Source: Mycobacteroides salmoniphilum
Lineage (GTDB): Bacteria; Actinomycetota; Actinomycetes; Mycobacteriales; Mycobacteriaceae
Length of the DNA: 64,000 bases
Direction: 5' to 3'
Assembly: GCF_004924335.1 (NCBI RefSeq)
Contig: NZ_CP024633.1
Span: forward strand, 2,604,001 to 2,668,000
Of this stretch, positions 20,114 through 29,883 are shown piece by piece; within the stretch, counting starts at the first letter, position 1, and every line of letters begins with the position of its first letter. The notes beneath the pieces were generated by a model. That model worked only from the letters and a program-made list of their open reading frames with translations. It did not search any database and had not been told where the DNA came from. Made by a program: the position numbers and the translations under genes.

Positions 20114-21018
20114 CGCAGCCCGCGCGGCCGCACCAGCAGCACCAACACCCCGGCCAGGACGATACCGAAAAGGTTGACCGCCAGCTGCAGCGCGGACAGC
20201 CCAGCGATTTCCCATTCCCCCACCGTCGCCGCCACCACCGCGAATCCCGCGGCCGGCACGGTGGTCACCGAGATGAAAACACCCACCAGCGCCGCCGATT
20301 TCGCCGACATCAACGAGAGCATGCCGGCCGCGCCCGCCAACAACGCGACCACCAATGAGAACGGCCCCACCTGGAATATGAAGTCGACCTGCTGCAGCTC
20401 GCGCACGCTCTTCAAGGTGACCCAGCCGGCGCCCTCGGCGGCCAGCGCCCCGAGGGCAGTCACCCCCATCGCCACCGGGAATCCCACCACCAATGCCAGC
20501 AGCGACCGCCGCGCCAGCGACCATTTCCGCCGCACGATCGAAACCGCCAGTGCGGCAAGCGGACCGAACTCGGGCCCGACCACCATGGCGCCGACGATGG
20601 TGACCGGCGAATCGGTGACCACGCCGACCGCGGCAATCAGGCAGGCCAGGCACAGGAAGGCCAGGAACGTCAGGTTGAGAGTGGATTCTTCGCGGGTGCG
20701 CCCGATCAATTCGTCCCAGATGACGGCATCGGCAGGGTCACCTTCGGCATCGTCCTCGGCCTCATAGGCGGTCTGTGAGATCACCGTGTCGAGCACCTCC
20801 GCGGTGATCGATCCCCGCTTGTCGATATCGATCGCCTTGAGCCCGTCGAGCACGTCGTTGGCCGTCTCGCGAGCCACGTCGGCGGTAATCACATCACCCT
20901 CGGGGCTGATCGCCACCCCGGGCACACGCACGATATGCGCGACCCCCGTTGTGGTGGAGAGGAACTCCACCACCTGATCGGAGAGATCGGCAGGTGCAAT
21001 AACCCGGACGTGCAGCAC
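20110..21018 (-). CDS. DUF389 family membrane protein
   Basis: This 302-residue protein has a soluble N-terminal ferredoxin-like part (residues 1-105, LHVRVIAPADLSDQVVEFL) and five to six membrane helices with the conserved PVTIVGAMVVGPEFGPLAAL and SIVRRKW, the DUF389/TIGR00341 signature. The function of this family is unknown. The gene lies 5 bases after aspS on the same strand, and its stop overlaps the HAD gene stop tail to tail. Confidence 0.88.
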   Translation of the reverse strand: MLHVRVIAPADLSDQVVEFLSTTTGVAHIVRVPGVAISPEGDVITADVARETANDVLDGLKAIDIDKRGSITAEVLDTVISQTAYEAEDDAEGDPADAVIWDELIGRTREESTLNLTFLAFLCLACLIAAVGVVTDSPVTIVGAMVVGPEFGPLAALAVSIVRRKWSLARRSLLALVVGFPVAMGVTALGALAAEGAGWVTLKSVRELQQVDFIFQVGPFSLVVALLAGAAGMLSLMSAKSAALVGVFISVTTVPAAGFAVVAATVGEWEIAGLSALQLAVNLFGIVLAGVLVLLVRPRGLR

Positions 21019-21023
21019 GTGCG

Positions 21024-22814
21024 CTACGCGTCCGGCTTACCCGGCTGATCGGCCTTATCCGGCTTAGCGTCGATTCCGGATTCCTTGCGCTGCGCCGCGG
21101 TGATCGGTGCCGGCGCATCCGTGAGCGGATCCACACCGCCACCGGACTTCGGGAAGGCGATGACTTCGCGGATGGACGATGTACCCGCGAGCAACGCGGT
21201 CACCCGGTCCCAGCCGAAGGCGATGCCGCCGTGCGGCGGTGCACCGAAGGCGAAGGCGTCCAGCAGGAATCCGAACTTGTCCTGGGCCTCTTCATTGCTG
21301 ATGCCCATGACCTTGAATACGCGTTCCTGGACATCGCGGCGATGGATACGGATCGATCCGCCACCGATCTCGTGCCCGTTGCACACAATGTCGTAGGCGT
21401 AGGCGAGCGCGGACCCCGGATCGGTGTCGAAGGTGTCCGCGGACTCCGGCTTGGGTGAGGTGAAGGCGTGATGCACCGCGGTCCAGGCACCGGAACCGAC
21501 CGCCACATCACCGGCGGCGGTGGCGTCATCAGCGGGCTCGAACATCGGCGCGTCCACTACCCAGGCGAATGCCCAGGCGTCGGGGGCGATCAAGTCCAGG
21601 CGTTGCGCGACCTCGCCGCGCACCGAACCCAGCAGCGCCCGTGAGGATTTGACCGCACCGGCAGAGAAGAAGATGCAGTCACCCGGACTGGCGCCGACAT
21701 GCGCTGCCAGCCCATCGCGTTCGGCGTCGGTCAGGTTCTTGGCGACGGGGCCGCCGAGGGTGCCGTCCTCCCCCACCAGCACATAGGCCAGGCCCTTGTG
21801 GCCGCGCTGTTTGGCGAACTCCTGCCAGCCGTCCAGGGTCCGGCGCGGCTGATCGGCGCCACCGGGCATCACCACCGCACCCACATAGGGTGCCTGGAAT
21901 ACCCGGAAGCTGGTGTCGGAGAAGTAGTCTGTGCATTCCACCAGCTCCAGGCCGAACCGCAGGTCCGGCTTGTCGCTGCCGTAGCGACGCATCGCCTCGG
22001 CATAGGTGATCCGCGCAATGGGTGTGGGTACGTGGTAACCGATCAGATCCCACAGCGCAACGAGAAGCTCCTCGGCCAGCGCGATGACATCGTCCTGGTC
22101 CACGAAGCTCATCTCGATGTCGAGCTGGGTGAACTCGGGCTGCCGATCCGCGCGGAAATCCTCGTCGCGGTAGCACCGCGCGATCTGGTAGTACCGCTCC
22201 ATGCCCGCGACCATGAGCAGCTGCTTGAACAGCTGCGGGCTCTGCGGCAGCGCGTAGAAGCTGCCCGGCTGCAGACGGGCCGGCACCAGGAAATCGCGCG
22301 CGCCCTCCGGCGTCGAGCGCGTCAGTGTCGGGGTCTCCACCTCAACGAAATCGTGGCGGGCCAGCACGCCGCGCGCCGCGGCGCTTACCTTAGAGCGCAA
22401 CCTGATTGCGTTGCCCGGACCCTCGCGACGCAGATCCAGGTACCGATACTTCAGGCGCGCTTCTTCACCCGCGGTTTCATCCAGCTGGAAGGGCAGCGGC
22501 GCGCTCTCGTTGAGCACGATGAGTTCGGCGGCGTTGACCTCGATGTGGCCGGTCGCGATCTCGGCGTTGGCGTTGCCCTCGGGCCGGACCTCCACGACAC
22601 CGGTGACCTCGACGCAGAATTCGGCACGCAACCGATGAGCCTGTTCGAGCACCGCGTCATCACGGAACACCACCTGGGACACACCGGAGGCATCACGCAG
22701 GTCAATAAAAATGACGCCGCCGTGGTCGCGCCGTCGAGCCACCCAGCCGGCAAGCGTCACGCGCTGTCCGGCGTCCGACTCCCGCAACGTACCCGCGTCG
22801 TGAGTGCGCAGCAC
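21024..22814 (-). CDS. aspS: Aspartyl-tRNA synthetase, bacterial type
   Basis: This 596-residue class II synthetase has an N-terminal OB-fold anticodon domain ([22 protein letters not shown]), a catalytic core with [20 protein letters not shown] (motif 2) and FGWDR (motif 3), and the bacterial insertion domain. Mycobacteria lack AsnRS, so this enzyme is expected to be non-discriminating and also to charge tRNA-Asn for GatCAB. It starts at GTG 22814 with AGGG about 8 bases before it; a TATAAC box lies at 22838-22843 on the same strand. The order matches Rv2572c. Confidence 0.97.
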   Translation of the reverse strand: MLRTHDAGTLRESDAGQRVTLAGWVARRRDHGGVIFIDLRDASGVSQVVFRDDAVLEQAHRLRAEFCVEVTGVVEVRPEGNANAEIATGHIEVNAAELIVLNESAPLPFQLDETAGEEARLKYRYLDLRREGPGNAIRLRSKVSAAARGVLARHDFVEVETPTLTRSTPEGARDFLVPARLQPGSFYALPQSPQLFKQLLMVAGMERYYQIARCYRDEDFRADRQPEFTQLDIEMSFVDQDDVIALAEELLVALWDLIGYHVPTPIARITYAEAMRRYGSDKPDLRFGLELVECTDYFSDTSFRVFQAPYVGAVVMPGGADQPRRTLDGWQEFAKQRGHKGLAYVLVGEDGTLGGPVAKNLTDAERDGLAAHVGASPGDCIFFSAGAVKSSRALLGSVRGEVAQRLDLIAPDAWAFAWVVDAPMFEPADDATAAGDVAVGSGAWTAVHHAFTSPKPESADTFDTDPGSALAYAYDIVCNGHEIGGGSIRIHRRDVQERVFKVMGISNEEAQDKFGFLLDAFAFGAPPHGGIAFGWDRVTALLAGTSSIREVIAFPKSGGGVDPLTDAPAPITAAQRKESGIDAKPDKADQPGKPDA

Positions 22815-22837
22815 AAAAGATCCCTTCGACAGTGCTT

Positions 22838-22843
22838 GTTATA
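22838..22843 (-). promoter_or_regulatory. Candidate -10 element of aspS
   Basis: TATAAC read leftward lies 24 bases upstream of the aspS GTG, within the AT-rich stretch 22810-22860. The -35 region is weak. A start point about 7 bases downstream would leave a short leader. Confidence 0.35.
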
Positions 22844-22917
22844 CAAAAAGGCCAGTGTTTAGACGTTTGAGCCTAGCGGCCCGCGTTCGCTGCCTTGTCG
22901 GGGCGCCGCGTCGAGAC

Positions 22918-24399
22918 TCAGTGCACCTGGGCCCAGGCGGTACGGCGCACCGAATCCGGGTCCTCCATGGTGACGTCGGAGCGCGACCGGATGATCCGCG
23001 TACGCCGACCGTCCGCCCCATAGGTCGGCCAGTCGTCCGGTCCTTCTCCCGTGGCGAAGTCCAGCCAGGCCCGCTGCATGCGGCGCCCGACCGAAGGCAT
23101 CATCCGCGCCCCGAGCGGACTCAGCAGCATCCCCACAAATGATCCATAACTGTGCTGGACATGCACGATCTCACTGCCGTGGGTGGCGCCCAGGCCGAGG
23201 AGCTTGAGTCCCCACGCGGTGTGGTCGAACCGGTACATATACGTGTCGACGAAAGCGCTGTAGGCGTCGGCGAACGCCCACATGGGTGCGGCGAACATGG
23301 CATCCGAGCCCACCGCCACCAGCGCCGAACGGCTCGGGTACCGCGGGTACGCGGCGATGATCGCGTCTTGGTACTCCGGACCCACCCGGTTGAAGTAGCC
23401 GTTGACGGTCGGCTCGGTGGTGGGCAGCATCGGCGGTTTTACGCGCGCGAACATCGACGCCTCATGGCTATTGGACCCGATGATGAGCGGCACCTGGTGC
23501 ACCTCACCGCGCCGTGCCGCCTCGATGGGGTGATGCGGCAGCAAGTCGGTGCCGTGCGTGAGGCCGTATCCGAGGATGGGCGTATCGGTGGCGCTTTCGA
23601 TCTGCAGTTTGGCCGCACCACGGCGCAGTTCCCGCTGCGGTAACACCTTGAGCCGGCTGGGATCGGTGACATCGAGCAGCTCCATGTATCGGTGCGCACG
23701 CCGGTCACGCAGGGCCTTATCGGCGATCAGCGGCAACGCGGGGCTCTGTGCGATGGCACGCCCGAACAGACCTGCCGCCGCCGGGCTCGCCAGCAGTGCC
23801 AGTACCGATGTCGCCCCCGCCGACTCGCCGAAGATGGTGACGCGGTCGGGATCACCGCCGAAGGCCGCGATGTTGTCGCGCACCCATCTGAGCGCCGCGA
23901 TCTGATCCCGCAGCGCCAGGTTGTCATCGAAACCCTCTCCCAGGGCGCTGAGCTCCAGTCCGCCCAAGGCCCCGATCCGGTACGTGACGTTGACGACGAC
24001 GACGTTGCCGTTGGCCGCAAGACGTGCGCCGCTGTACAACTCCAGCTGCCCGGCTCCGAAGACAAAAGCCCCGCCCGGGATCCAGACCATGACAGGCAAG
24101 TTGGCGTGGATGTCCGGCGACCAGACGCTGACGGTCAGACACTCTTCGCCGCGAATCTTGGGGTCATCGCGGCCGGCCCCCACAAATGATTTACCTTGCG
24201 GCGGCAACGGCGCGTGTTCGATGGCGTCACGCACTCCGTCCCAGGGCTCCAACGGGACCGGCGCCAGGAATCGAAGCTGTTCGACGGGCTGTCGCGCATA
24301 GGGCACCCCGCGCCAGACAGAAACACCGCCTTCGGTGGTTCCCCGCAGGTCCCCCAACGGCGTGCGGACGACAGTCGGCAGGGCGACGTCAACGGCCAC
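22918..24399 (-). CDS. Type B carboxylesterase (alpha/beta hydrolase)
   Basis: This protein of about 493 residues is a carboxylesterase/lipase family B enzyme. It has RTPLGDLRG at the start, EECLTVSVWSPD, the oxyanion region PGGAFVFGAG, and the nucleophile Ser in GESAGATSVLALLASP. A C-terminal THGSEIVHV supplies the probable catalytic His. GTG 24399 (MAVDVALPTVV) was chosen because homology begins there and the codons just upstream look non-coding; ATG 24468 would add 23 residues and has GAAGAG ahead of it. No signal peptide is seen with the chosen start. Natural substrate unknown. Confidence 0.85.
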   Translation of the reverse strand: MAVDVALPTVVRTPLGDLRGTTEGGVSVWRGVPYARQPVEQLRFLAPVPLEPWDGVRDAIEHAPLPPQGKSFVGAGRDDPKIRGEECLTVSVWSPDIHANLPVMVWIPGGAFVFGAGQLELYSGARLAANGNVVVVNVTYRIGALGGLELSALGEGFDDNLALRDQIAALRWVRDNIAAFGGDPDRVTIFGESAGATSVLALLASPAAAGLFGRAIAQSPALPLIADKALRDRRAHRYMELLDVTDPSRLKVLPQRELRRGAAKLQIESATDTPILGYGLTHGTDLLPHHPIEAARRGEVHQVPLIIGSNSHEASMFARVKPPMLPTTEPTVNGYFNRVGPEYQDAIIAAYPRYPSRSALVAVGSDAMFAAPMWAFADAYSAFVDTYMYRFDHTAWGLKLLGLGATHGSEIVHVQHSYGSFVGMLLSPLGARMMPSVGRRMQRAWLDFATGEGPDDWPTYGADGRRTRIIRSRSDVTMEDPDSVRRTAWAQVH

Positions 24400-24579
24400 G
24401 TATCGAATCGTAATGCGGACCAGCGCTACAGAGGCGAAGGCCCCGCCGGAAAGTCCCGGGCCGGACATGAACTCTTCGCCATGTAGCGATACGCCCGTCC
24501 GTGGAGTATGCAAAGGTATCGGCAGCCGACAGCAGCCGATAGCCGAGTGGCAGAGACACGACATGGGAGTGACGGACCA

Positions 24580-25467
24580 ATGACCTTCAACGAAGGCATG
24601 CAGATCGACACCAGCACCACCTCGGGCGGTGGCATGGGCCGCGGCCCCAAGATGGCCATCGGCGGTGGCGTCGGCGGGTTGCTGATCGCGGTGGTGGTCA
24701 TGCTGCTCGGCGGTGACCCCAGCCAGGTCCTGCAACAACAGGGCCAACAGCAGGCGGGCCCCGCGCAGGAACAGACGCAGGACTTCAGCCACTGCAAAAC
24801 CGGTGCCGACGCGAACAAGTCACTGGACTGCCGCATCATCGCCACCGGGAACTCGGTGGACGCCGTCTGGACGCAAATCCTCGGACCGAAGTACCCACGG
24901 CCGGACGTCAAACTGTTCAGCGGTCAGGTGAACACCGGATGCGGCGCCGCATCCACCGAGGTCGGCCCCTTCTACTGCCCCGCCGACCGGACCGCATACT
25001 TCGATACCAGCTTCTTCCAGGTGCTGGTCGACCAGTTCGGATCCAGCGGTGGCCCCTTGGCGCAGGAGTATGTGGTGGCCCATGAGTTCGGCCATCACAT
25101 CCAGAACCTGTTCGGCGTGCTGGGCAAGAATCACCGCTGTGCCGAGGGCCAGGCGGGCGGCGGCGTGTGCACCGAACTGCAGGCAGACTGCTACGCCGGC
25201 GTCTGGGCAAAGCACGCATCGACCACCGTTCAGGAAGGCACCGGAGTCCCGTTCCTGAAACCGCTGACGGACCAGGACATTCGGGACGCATTGTCGGCCG
25301 CATCCTCGGTGGGCGATGACCGGATCCAGAAGCGGGCCACCGGGCGTGTCAACCCCGAGGCGTGGTCGCATGGCTCGTCCGAGCAGCGCCAGCGATGGTT
25401 CACCCAGGGATACAACACCGGCGACTTCCGCACCTGCGACACCTTCAACGCCGACAGCCTGAACTAG
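24580..25467 (+). CDS. ypfJ: YpfJ-family neutral zinc metallopeptidase (Rv2575-like)
   Basis: This 295-residue membrane-anchored metallopeptidase has a short cytoplasmic start (MTFNEGMQIDTSTTSGGG), one helix at about 27-44 (GGGVGGLLIAVVVMLLGG), a Gln-rich linker, and then the peptidase with HEFGHHIQNLFG and CTELQADCYAGVW, which gives the third ligand Glu. Several cysteines suggest disulfides outside the membrane. The first ATG after a GGGAG (24565-24569) was taken; the frame upstream overlaps the esterase leader and is not coding. It matches Rv2575 in position. Substrates are unknown. Confidence 0.9.
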   Translation: MTFNEGMQIDTSTTSGGGMGRGPKMAIGGGVGGLLIAVVVMLLGGDPSQVLQQQGQQQAGPAQEQTQDFSHCKTGADANKSLDCRIIATGNSVDAVWTQILGPKYPRPDVKLFSGQVNTGCGAASTEVGPFYCPADRTAYFDTSFFQVLVDQFGSSGGPLAQEYVVAHEFGHHIQNLFGVLGKNHRCAEGQAGGGVCTELQADCYAGVWAKHASTTVQEGTGVPFLKPLTDQDIRDALSAASSVGDDRIQKRATGRVNPEAWSHGSSEQRQRWFTQGYNTGDFRTCDTFNADSLN

Positions 25468-25489
25468 ATCCGGGCAGCGAGGGCAGACG

Positions 25490-26497
25490 CTAGAACAGCG
25501 TCATCTCTGGAGTGTGCGCCAATTTTGTTGGCCTCGAGGGGGTTTCCTCACGACGGGAAGCCAGCCCGTACTTGCTCACCAGAGGTCCCACTCGCTCTCT
25601 CAACCAGGCCCGGTACTCGGCGGGCACATAAGCGCCCTTGCGATACAGCTCCCGGTATCGACCGACGAGCTCGGGGTGCGACTGGGACACCCAGGACATG
25701 AACCAGCCACGTGTCGTCCCGCGCAAATGCAACGGAAAGACCGTGACGCCGGCCGCGCCCGCCTCCGCGATCCGGCCCAACAGGTCATCGAGATGCTCCA
25801 CCGTGTCGGTCAGGAACGGAAGCACCGGCGCCACCATCACCTGCGGTTCAAAACCGGCGTCGCGTGCGGCGGTGATCAATGACAGTCTCGCCTGAGGCGA
25901 AGGCACCCCCGCCTCAACCTCGCGGTGAAGTGCCTCGTCCCCGATGGCCAGCGAGATGCCCAAGCTCACCGGCACCTGTTGAGCTGCCTGGGCAAGCAGA
26001 GGCAAATCCCTGCGCAGCAGAGTGCCTTTGGTGAGAATCGATATCGGAGTGCCAGAATCAGCCAGCGCCGCAATGACTCCCGGCATCAGCTGATAGCGTC
26101 CCTCGGCCCGTTGATAGGGATCGGTATTGGTACCGAGTGCGACCGTCTCCCGATTCCAGGACTTGCGCGCCAGTTCTTTCCTAAGCACCGGAACCAGATT
26201 GGTTTTCACGACGATCTGATTGTCGAAGTCCGCCCCGCTGTCGAACTCCAGGTATTCGTGGGTCGGGCGTGCGAAACAATAGCGGCATGCGTGGGCGCAG
26301 CCGCGAAACGCGTTGACCGTAAACCGAAACGGCAACATGGACACCGCCGGAACCTTGTTGAGCGCCGACTTGCACAGCACTTCATGGAAGGTGATGCCCT
26401 CAAATTCGGGCGTGCGCACACTGCGCACCAGGCCGATCCGTTCCAAACCCGGAAGCGCACCGTCGTCGGCGTCCAGCGTCTGACCGTCCCACCGCAT
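25490..26497 (-). CDS. Rv2578c-family radical SAM protein, SOS-controlled
   Basis: This 335-residue radical SAM protein carries the iron-sulfur triad CAHACRYC and FARPTHEYLEF just after it, followed by ALGTNTDPYQRAEG, the pattern shared with spore photoproduct lyase-like proteins. The M. tuberculosis homologue, Rv2578c, belongs to the LexA regulon, and here a near-perfect LexA box (26506-26521) lies 9 bases before the ATG. A role in DNA damage response is therefore likely, though the reaction is unknown. The start MRWDGQTLDADDGALPGLERI is family-typical. Confidence 0.92.
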   Translation of the reverse strand: MRWDGQTLDADDGALPGLERIGLVRSVRTPEFEGITFHEVLCKSALNKVPAVSMLPFRFTVNAFRGCAHACRYCFARPTHEYLEFDSGADFDNQIVVKTNLVPVLRKELARKSWNRETVALGTNTDPYQRAEGRYQLMPGVIAALADSGTPISILTKGTLLRRDLPLLAQAAQQVPVSLGISLAIGDEALHREVEAGVPSPQARLSLITAARDAGFEPQVMVAPVLPFLTDTVEHLDDLLGRIAEAGAAGVTVFPLHLRGTTRGWFMSWVSQSHPELVGRYRELYRKGAYVPAEYRAWLRERVGPLVSKYGLASRREETPSRPTKLAHTPEMTLF

Positions 26498-26505
26498 AAC
26501 CCTAT

Positions 26506-26521
26506 GCGAACATATGTTCGA
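26506..26521. promoter_or_regulatory. lexA box: LexA (SOS) box of the radical SAM gene
   Basis: GCGAACATATGTTCGA matches the mycobacterial consensus TCGAAC-N4-GTTCGA at 11 of 12 positions; the inner 14 bases are a perfect palindrome. It lies just upstream of the leftward start at 26497 and 53 bases before the rightward VOC gene. Confidence 0.85.
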
Positions 26522-26574
26522 TCACGTGTCAATCCCCCGCTCCGGTGTCGGCGCGTGAATCTAGGCTTGTCGCC

Positions 26575-27006
26575 ATGAAGCAGCAGCTGCACTTTGTCAC
26601 TGTCGCCGCAACGGATCTGGATGCCGCTCGGCATTTCTACGGAGCACTGGGCTGGTCCCCACTGCTGGATGTCGAGGACGAGATCATCTTCTACCAGAGC
26701 GCACCGGGACAGCTGCTGGGATTTTTCCTCGCGGATAAGTTCAATGAGGACCTCGCCGCGCCCGGTGATCATTCACGGGTTTCCGGAATCACCCTGGCGC
26801 ACAACGTCGATTCGCCGGAGGACGTGACCGAACTGTCCGGCGCCATGTCCCTGTCGGGGGGCACCGTTCTCAAACCGCCGCAACCCGGCCAGTTCGGTGG
26901 GGTCTTTCACGCCCACGTCCAAGACCCCAACGGGCTGATCTGGGAAATCGCCCACAACCCCGGGTGGCGGATCGCCTCCGACGGCACCGTCCACCTCGGT
27001 GACTGA
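26575..27006 (+). CDS. VOC (glyoxalase/bleomycin-resistance fold) family protein
   Basis: This 143-residue single-domain protein of the vicinal-oxygen-chelate superfamily has LHFVTVAATDLDAARHFYGALGW at the start and VFHAHVQDPNGLIWEIAHNP at the end, with the likely metal ligands His and Glu. Members include glyoxalases, dioxygenases and antibiotic-binding proteins; nothing here narrows it. It may be cotranscribed with the next gene, 42 bases on. Confidence 0.85.
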   Translation: MKQQLHFVTVAATDLDAARHFYGALGWSPLLDVEDEIIFYQSAPGQLLGFFLADKFNEDLAAPGDHSRVSGITLAHNVDSPEDVTELSGAMSLSGGTVLKPPQPGQFGGVFHAHVQDPNGLIWEIAHNPGWRIASDGTVHLGD

Positions 27007-27048
27007 CACACCGCCCGCCCGCACCGGCCGGCCTGATTGACTTACCGC

Positions 27049-27399
27049 GTGACGAATACCGCGACCGAGCTCCTGTTCTCCTACGGCACCCTGCAGCAGG
27101 CCGACGTGCAGCGTGCCACCTTCGGACAGGAACTAGACGGTCATACCGACGCCATCGTGGGCTTCGATCTGGACTACGTGATCATCACCGACCCACATGT
27201 CATCGCGACCAGCGGCAGCGACCGTCACCCCATCCTTCGCCCGTCGGCCGATACCTCGGCGCAGGTCCCCGGCACGGTCTTCTCGATCACGCCCGAGCAG
27301 CTGGCGGCCGCCGATGAGTACGAAGTGGACGACTACCAACGTGTTTCGGTGCCACTGCGCTCAGGCGCGACGGCCTGGGTGTATGTGTTCGCCGGCTAG
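27049..27399 (+). CDS. Gamma-glutamylcyclotransferase-like (AIG2 fold) protein
   Basis: This protein of about 116 residues has the substrate-binding FSYGTLQ near its start and a central acidic ADEYEVDDYQRV, characteristic of AIG2-like gamma-glutamylcyclotransferases. These open gamma-glutamyl amines to 5-oxoproline. GTG 27049 was chosen; an in-frame TTG at 27037 is weaker. It ends 4 bases before the tail-to-tail MmpS-like gene. Confidence 0.82.
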   Translation: MTNTATELLFSYGTLQQADVQRATFGQELDGHTDAIVGFDLDYVIITDPHVIATSGSDRHPILRPSADTSAQVPGTVFSITPEQLAAADEYEVDDYQRVSVPLRSGATAWVYVFAG

Positions 27400-27403
27400 C
27401 GGG

Positions 27404-27826
27404 TCACCACTTGCGCAGTGAACAGGTGACGGCGGTCTCGCCATCGGCCTGGGTGGCCAGGGCACCGTCCACGTACACCTCACAATGGAAGACGGGGGCA
27501 CCGGTGACGGCCTTGGCCGCCGCACTGGCGCTCACATAGGCCCACTGCGTCGGGTCGTTCAGCGTGGTCTCGACGACGAACGGGGCGTCGGGGGTGATGC
27601 GGGTCGAGTTGCGCACCAGATACTTGCTCGACTCCGAGTCGTATGCCGACGCGCTCGGCGGCTCGTTCTGCAGCACGAGGGTCTGCGAGAGGAATTCACG
27701 GTCGGAGCTGATCACGTACTTCACTTGGTGCGGTGCCGCCTCGGCGACAGGCGTCAGCACCATCGTCAAGGTCGCGGCACTGGCCGTGGCGAGCAAAGCT
27801 GCGGCGATACGTCCCATACGTGTCAT
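27404..27826 (-). CDS. Exported MmpS-fold-like small protein (Rv2576c position)
   Basis: This 140-residue protein has a signal peptide ([19 protein letters not shown], cleavage near AEAAP). The mature part shows the beta-strand spacing of the MmpS accessory proteins of MmpL transporters: VKYVISSD, a tryptophan in [12 protein letters not shown], and [12 protein letters not shown] followed by AVTCSLRKW with two Cys. No MmpL gene is adjacent. Its ATG overlaps the hisS stop (ATGA), so it is cotranscribed with hisS. Function unknown; the MmpS likeness is inference from residue pattern. Confidence 0.75.
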   Translation of the reverse strand: MTRMGRIAAALLATASAATLTMVLTPVAEAAPHQVKYVISSDREFLSQTLVLQNEPPSASAYDSESSKYLVRNSTRITPDAPFVVETTLNDPTQWAYVSASAAAKAVTGAPVFHCEVYVDGALATQADGETAVTCSLRKW

Positions 27827-29112
27827 ATCCGCGATGCTAGCCGCGCCGTTACTTCCTCGACAATCGAACCAATCGGCACGGGCTGCTGTACGCCGTCGGC
27901 CAGCGTCTTGAGCTCGATGTTTCCCTCGCCGATTTCCCGATCCCCGGCGACCAGCGCAATCGAAGCTCCCGAGCGGTCCGCGCCGCGCATCGCACCCTTG
28001 AGTCCGCGGTCGCCGTAGGCGATATCGGTGCGAATCCCGGCGATCCGCAGCTGCGCCGCCACCTTCACAAGTGCGGATTTTGCGTCCTGACCCAGGGGCA
28101 CGCAGAACACGTCACAGCGCCCACTGTCCCCCACCGTGACACCCTCGGCCTGCAGCGCGAGCAGGGTTCTATCCACGCCGAGCCCAAACCCGATACCCGA
28201 CAACGACTGTCCACCGAGCTGCGCCATCAGTCCGTCGTAGCGCCCACCGCCGCCAATCCCGGATTGCGCGCCGAGGCCGTCGTGCACGAACTCGAATGTG
28301 GTCTTGGTGTAGTAGTCAAGCCCACGCACCAGCCTGGGGTTCACCACGTACTGCACGCCCAGCGCGTCCAGATGGCTCAGCACCTGATCGAAATGCTCCT
28401 TGGACTCCTCGGAGAGGTGGTCGAGCATGAGCGGCGCCGCGGCCGTCATCTCCCGCACTTCGGGCCTCTTGTCATCGAGCACCCGAATCGGGTTGATACG
28501 AGCCCGATCTCGCGTGGCCTCGTCCAGGTCCAACCCGAAGAGGAATTCCTGCAACAACTCTCGATACTGCGGGCGGCAGGAGGCATCGCCCAGCGAGCTG
28601 ATCTCCAACCGGAAGCCGGTCAGGCCCAGGGAGCGGTACCCGGCATCGGCGATCGCGATCACCTCGGCATCCAGGGCTGGATCGTCGACGCCGATGGCTT
28701 CCACACCCACCTGCTGCAGCTGGCGATAGCGGCCGGCCTGCGGTCGCTCATACCGGAAAAAGGGCCCAGCGTAACGAAGTTTCATCGGCAGCTGGCCACG
28801 ATCCAGGCCGTGCTCGATCACCGCGCGCATCACCGATGCCGTGCCCTCTGGGCGCAACGTCACCGACCGATCGCCACGGTCGGCGAAGGTGTACATCTCC
28901 TTGCTGACCACATCGGTGGACTCGCCCACCCCGCGGGCGAACAGTCCGGTGTCCTCGAACACGGGCAGCTCGATGTAGCCGTATCCGGCCAGCCGCGCCT
29001 GCTCCAGTAGCCCGTCGCGAACAGCCAAGAACTGCGCCGAGTCCGGTGGCACATAGTCCGGTATGCCCTTGGGGGCCCGGAAGGATGCGGTACCGGAAGT
29101 CTTCTCGCTCAC
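27823..29112 (-). CDS. hisS: Histidyl-tRNA synthetase
   Basis: This 429-residue class II synthetase has [15 protein letters not shown] (motif 2 region), the histidine-A motif [16 protein letters not shown] and the motif 3 [15 protein letters not shown]. The C-terminal anticodon domain has [15 protein letters not shown]. The order hisS after a metallo-beta-lactamase-fold gene matches Rv2580c-Rv2581c; the two overlap by 4 bases here. Confidence 0.97.
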   Translation of the reverse strand: MSEKTSGTASFRAPKGIPDYVPPDSAQFLAVRDGLLEQARLAGYGYIELPVFEDTGLFARGVGESTDVVSKEMYTFADRGDRSVTLRPEGTASVMRAVIEHGLDRGQLPMKLRYAGPFFRYERPQAGRYRQLQQVGVEAIGVDDPALDAEVIAIADAGYRSLGLTGFRLEISSLGDASCRPQYRELLQEFLFGLDLDEATRDRARINPIRVLDDKRPEVREMTAAAPLMLDHLSEESKEHFDQVLSHLDALGVQYVVNPRLVRGLDYYTKTTFEFVHDGLGAQSGIGGGGRYDGLMAQLGGQSLSGIGFGLGVDRTLLALQAEGVTVGDSGRCDVFCVPLGQDAKSALVKVAAQLRIAGIRTDIAYGDRGLKGAMRGADRSGASIALVAGDREIGEGNIELKTLADGVQQPVPIGSIVEEVTARLASRI

Positions 29113-29780
29113 AGGATTCCCTCGAGGAATGGGTTGGCACGTCGCTCATCGCCGATGCTGGTGGCATTGCCGTGACCCGGCAGCACCACCGTCGAATCGT
29201 CTCGGGTGAGCAGTTTGGCCGCAATCGAATTAAGCAGCTGTTGGTGGTTTCCGCCGGGCAGATCGGTGCGCCCGATCGACATCTGGAAGAGCGTGTCACC
29301 GCTGAACACCACGTCAATGGGTCCATTGTCGCTATCGACCTCAATGCCGAACACGACAGAACCACGGGTGTGCCCCGGCGTGTGGTCGACAGTGAGTGTG
29401 ATCCCGGCAAGCTCCAGCTTGTCGCCGTCACCGATCTCCACGAGCTCCTTGGGCTCGGTGAATTCCATGCCCTGGATGAACTGAGCCAGACCCGGCCCGA
29501 TCCCGGCGAGCGGATCAGCGAGCATCACGCGGTCATCGGGGTGGATGTACACCGGGATCCCGTATTCATCGGCGAGCGGCTGCGCCGTCCAGGTGTGGTC
29601 CAGATGCCCGTGGGTGAGCAACACCGCCGCAGGGGTGAGGTCGCGTTCGGCGAGGATCTCCTTGACGCCGGAGGTCGCCTCCTGTCCGGGGTCGACGATG
29701 ACGGCGGGGCCGCCCTCGTGGGGCGCCACGATGTAGCAGTTCGTGGCGAACATGCCCGCGGGAAAACCGGTGATCAGCAC
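29109..29780 (-). CDS. Metallo-beta-lactamase-fold hydrolase, glyoxalase II-like (Rv2581c-like)
   Basis: This 223-residue protein has the zinc motif [42 protein letters not shown] and LPGHG, the pattern of hydroxyacylglutathione hydrolase-like proteins. Mycobacteria use mycothiol rather than glutathione, so the physiological thioester is uncertain. It is the first gene of the leftward set with hisS and the MmpS-like gene, and divergent from ppiB across about 100 bases. Confidence 0.9.
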   Translation of the reverse strand: MLITGFPAGMFATNCYIVAPHEGGPAVIVDPGQEATSGVKEILAERDLTPAAVLLTHGHLDHTWTAQPLADEYGIPVYIHPDDRVMLADPLAGIGPGLAQFIQGMEFTEPKELVEIGDGDKLELAGITLTVDHTPGHTRGSVVFGIEVDSDNGPIDVVFSGDTLFQMSIGRTDLPGGNHQQLLNSIAAKLLTRDDSTVVLPGHGNATSIGDERRANPFLEGIL

Positions 29781-29869
29781 CCGACCAGCTTAGGCGGCGG
29801 GTCCTGCACCATCTCTCAGGTGTGGCTGGCACACTCTCTGGCGACCTAGATTCTTCAATGGACGCCCCT

Positions 29870-29877
29870 AGGAGGAG
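29870..29877 (+). promoter_or_regulatory. Strong ribosome-binding site deciding the ppiB GTG start
   Basis: AGGAGGAG lies 6 bases before the GTG at 29884, near-ideal spacing, and fixes that codon as the ppiB start. Confidence 0.8.
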
Positions 29878-29883
29878 AACCCG

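Noticed and set aside
24400..24792. Upstream extension of the esterase frame
   Set aside because: It is antisense to the ypfJ start and has no esterase features.
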